Shown here piece after piece: positions 6,320-6,749 of a stretch of DNA of 6,749 nucleotides. Both the position numbers and the translations under genes were made by a program. The stretch spans positions 1 through 6,749 of the forward strand of contig JAEZBA010000594.1 in assembly GCA_023430245.1 (NCBI GenBank). Reading direction: 5' to 3'. Position 1 is the stretch's first letter. Every line of letters starts with the position of its first letter. The notes under the pieces were generated by a model. The model did no database searches. It had not been told where the DNA came from and worked only from the letters and a program-made list of their open reading frames with translations. The stretch comes from Pseudomonadota bacterium. Lineage in GTDB: Bacteria > Pseudomonadota > Alphaproteobacteria > Rhizobiales > Xanthobacteraceae.

Positions 6320-6679
6320 TCAGCGGAGCAACTCCGTCAGCCGCTCCCAGAGCGCCACCAGCCAGACGGCGCCGGCGAGCAGCAGGGTCAGGCCGACCGC
6401 CGCCGACCCCATGTCCTTGACCCGGCCGATGATCGGGTCGTGCTCCAGCGTGATCCGGTCGGCCAGCTTCTCGATCGCGGTGTTGAGCAATTCCACGATC
6501 ATTACCGCAAGCACCACCCCGATCAGGGCCAGCGCGGACCAGACAGTGGTCCCGATGATGAGCGCCAGGGGCACTGCCGCGATCAGGGCCATCAGTTCCT
6601 GCCGGAACGCCGCCTCGCTCGACGCAGCAGCGCGCAGGCCATTCATTGTATTGAGCGTCGCCCGCCACATTCGCTGCAT
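6320..6679 (-). CDS. dgkA: Diacylglycerol kinase, DgkA type
   Basis: Small inner-membrane kinase that phosphorylates diacylglycerol with ATP to phosphatidate, recycling lipid into phospholipid synthesis; the E. coli enzyme is a trimer. The 119 residues with three membrane helices (about 30-46, 48-66 and 91-111) and an N-terminal amphipathic surface helix match the family. Conserved residues: E28 in AFRQE; ELLNTAIEKLADR (63-75), with E63, N66 and E70 matching catalytic E69, N72 and E76 of E. coli; and RVKDMGSAAV (86-95), with K88-D89 matching K94-D95. The start at ATG 6679 is supported by AGGGGA (6685-6690 on this strand) 5 nt upstream; M4 and M12 are less likely. It stands 44 nt before nadE and 28 nt after a possible upstream gene end, suggesting an operon. 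A related undecaprenol kinase role is possible for such proteins but is usual in Gram-positives. Confidence 0.95.
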   Translation of the reverse strand: MQRMWRATLNTMNGLRAAASSEAAFRQELMALIAAVPLALIIGTTVWSALALIGVVLAVMIVELLNTAIEKLADRITLEHDPIIGRVKDMGSAAVGLTLLLAGAVWLVALWERLTELLR

Positions 6680-6707
6680 GTCGGTCCCCTATTCGCGGCG
6701 GACTAAA

Positions 6708-6749
6708 TCAGAAAATACCGCCCATGGGATAGGGCCCGAACTTGAAAGA
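6708..6749 (-). CDS. Possible 3' end of an upstream gene (last 13 codons)
   Basis: On the minus strand the window edge reads SFKFGPYPMGGIF and then TGA (6710-6708). The codons are GC-ending where possible, like those of the neighbours, and the stop sits 28 nt before the dgkA ATG, which is what an operon partner would look like. Thirteen codons are too few to identify a product or to exclude chance; the other frames at this edge are not better. I do not recognise the tail. Confidence 0.4.
   Translation of the reverse strand, partial: SFKFGPYPMGGIF

Noticed and set aside
6278..6706. Plus-strand open frame of 142 codons opposite dgkA
   Set aside because: Arg/Gln/His-rich antisense translation; the minus strand encodes a complete DgkA with all catalytic residues.

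Overview
The window looks like a piece of a high-GC alphaproteobacterial chromosome, most likely Hyphomicrobiales and probably the Bradyrhizobium/Rhodopseudomonas group. This is inferred from strongly GC-biased codon use, the presence of a DUF2865-type secreted cysteine-rich protein (a family I associate with that order), and a degenerate copy of the dispersed 'FVPAQAGIQ'-reading palindrome. No rRNA, tRNA, insertion sequence, phage gene or CRISPR array was seen. Nothing points clearly to recent transfer, and most of the region is ordinary chromosomal gene content.

Layout. Left part (1-3222): a cytochrome P450 gene runs leftwards out of the window (1-885, minus strand, N-terminal 295 residues only). 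It is divergent, across a 144-bp gap, from a MarR-family regulator (1030-1551). The regulator is followed on the same strand by a maleylacetoacetate isomerase (maiA, 1642-2274, GTG start) and a 10-TM EamA/DMT-type transporter (2311-3222, GTG start). Middle (3223-4538): a possible weak terminator, then a secreted DUF2865-like protein (3326-4447) with an internal duplication and ten cysteines. It is followed by a hairpin and REP-like repeat in the convergent gap. Right part (4539-6749, minus strand): glutamine-dependent NAD+ synthetase (nadE) and diacylglycerol kinase (dgkA), preceded by what may be the last 13 codons of another gene.

How the genes may work together. MaiA catalyses the GSH-dependent step of homogentisate (Tyr/Phe) breakdown, between homogentisate dioxygenase and fumarylacetoacetase, neither of which is in the window. 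The MarR regulator sits just upstream of maiA and divergent from the P450, so it is the obvious candidate to control both. Two palindromes with the same geometry (TYGCG-N6-CGCRA) lie in the two gaps beside marR and are the best operator candidates. The dgkA-nadE pair is housekeeping (phospholipid recycling and NAD synthesis) and is probably co-transcribed. I found no convincing new biological system. The most unusual objects are the duplicated, cysteine-rich secreted protein and the matched palindromes around marR.
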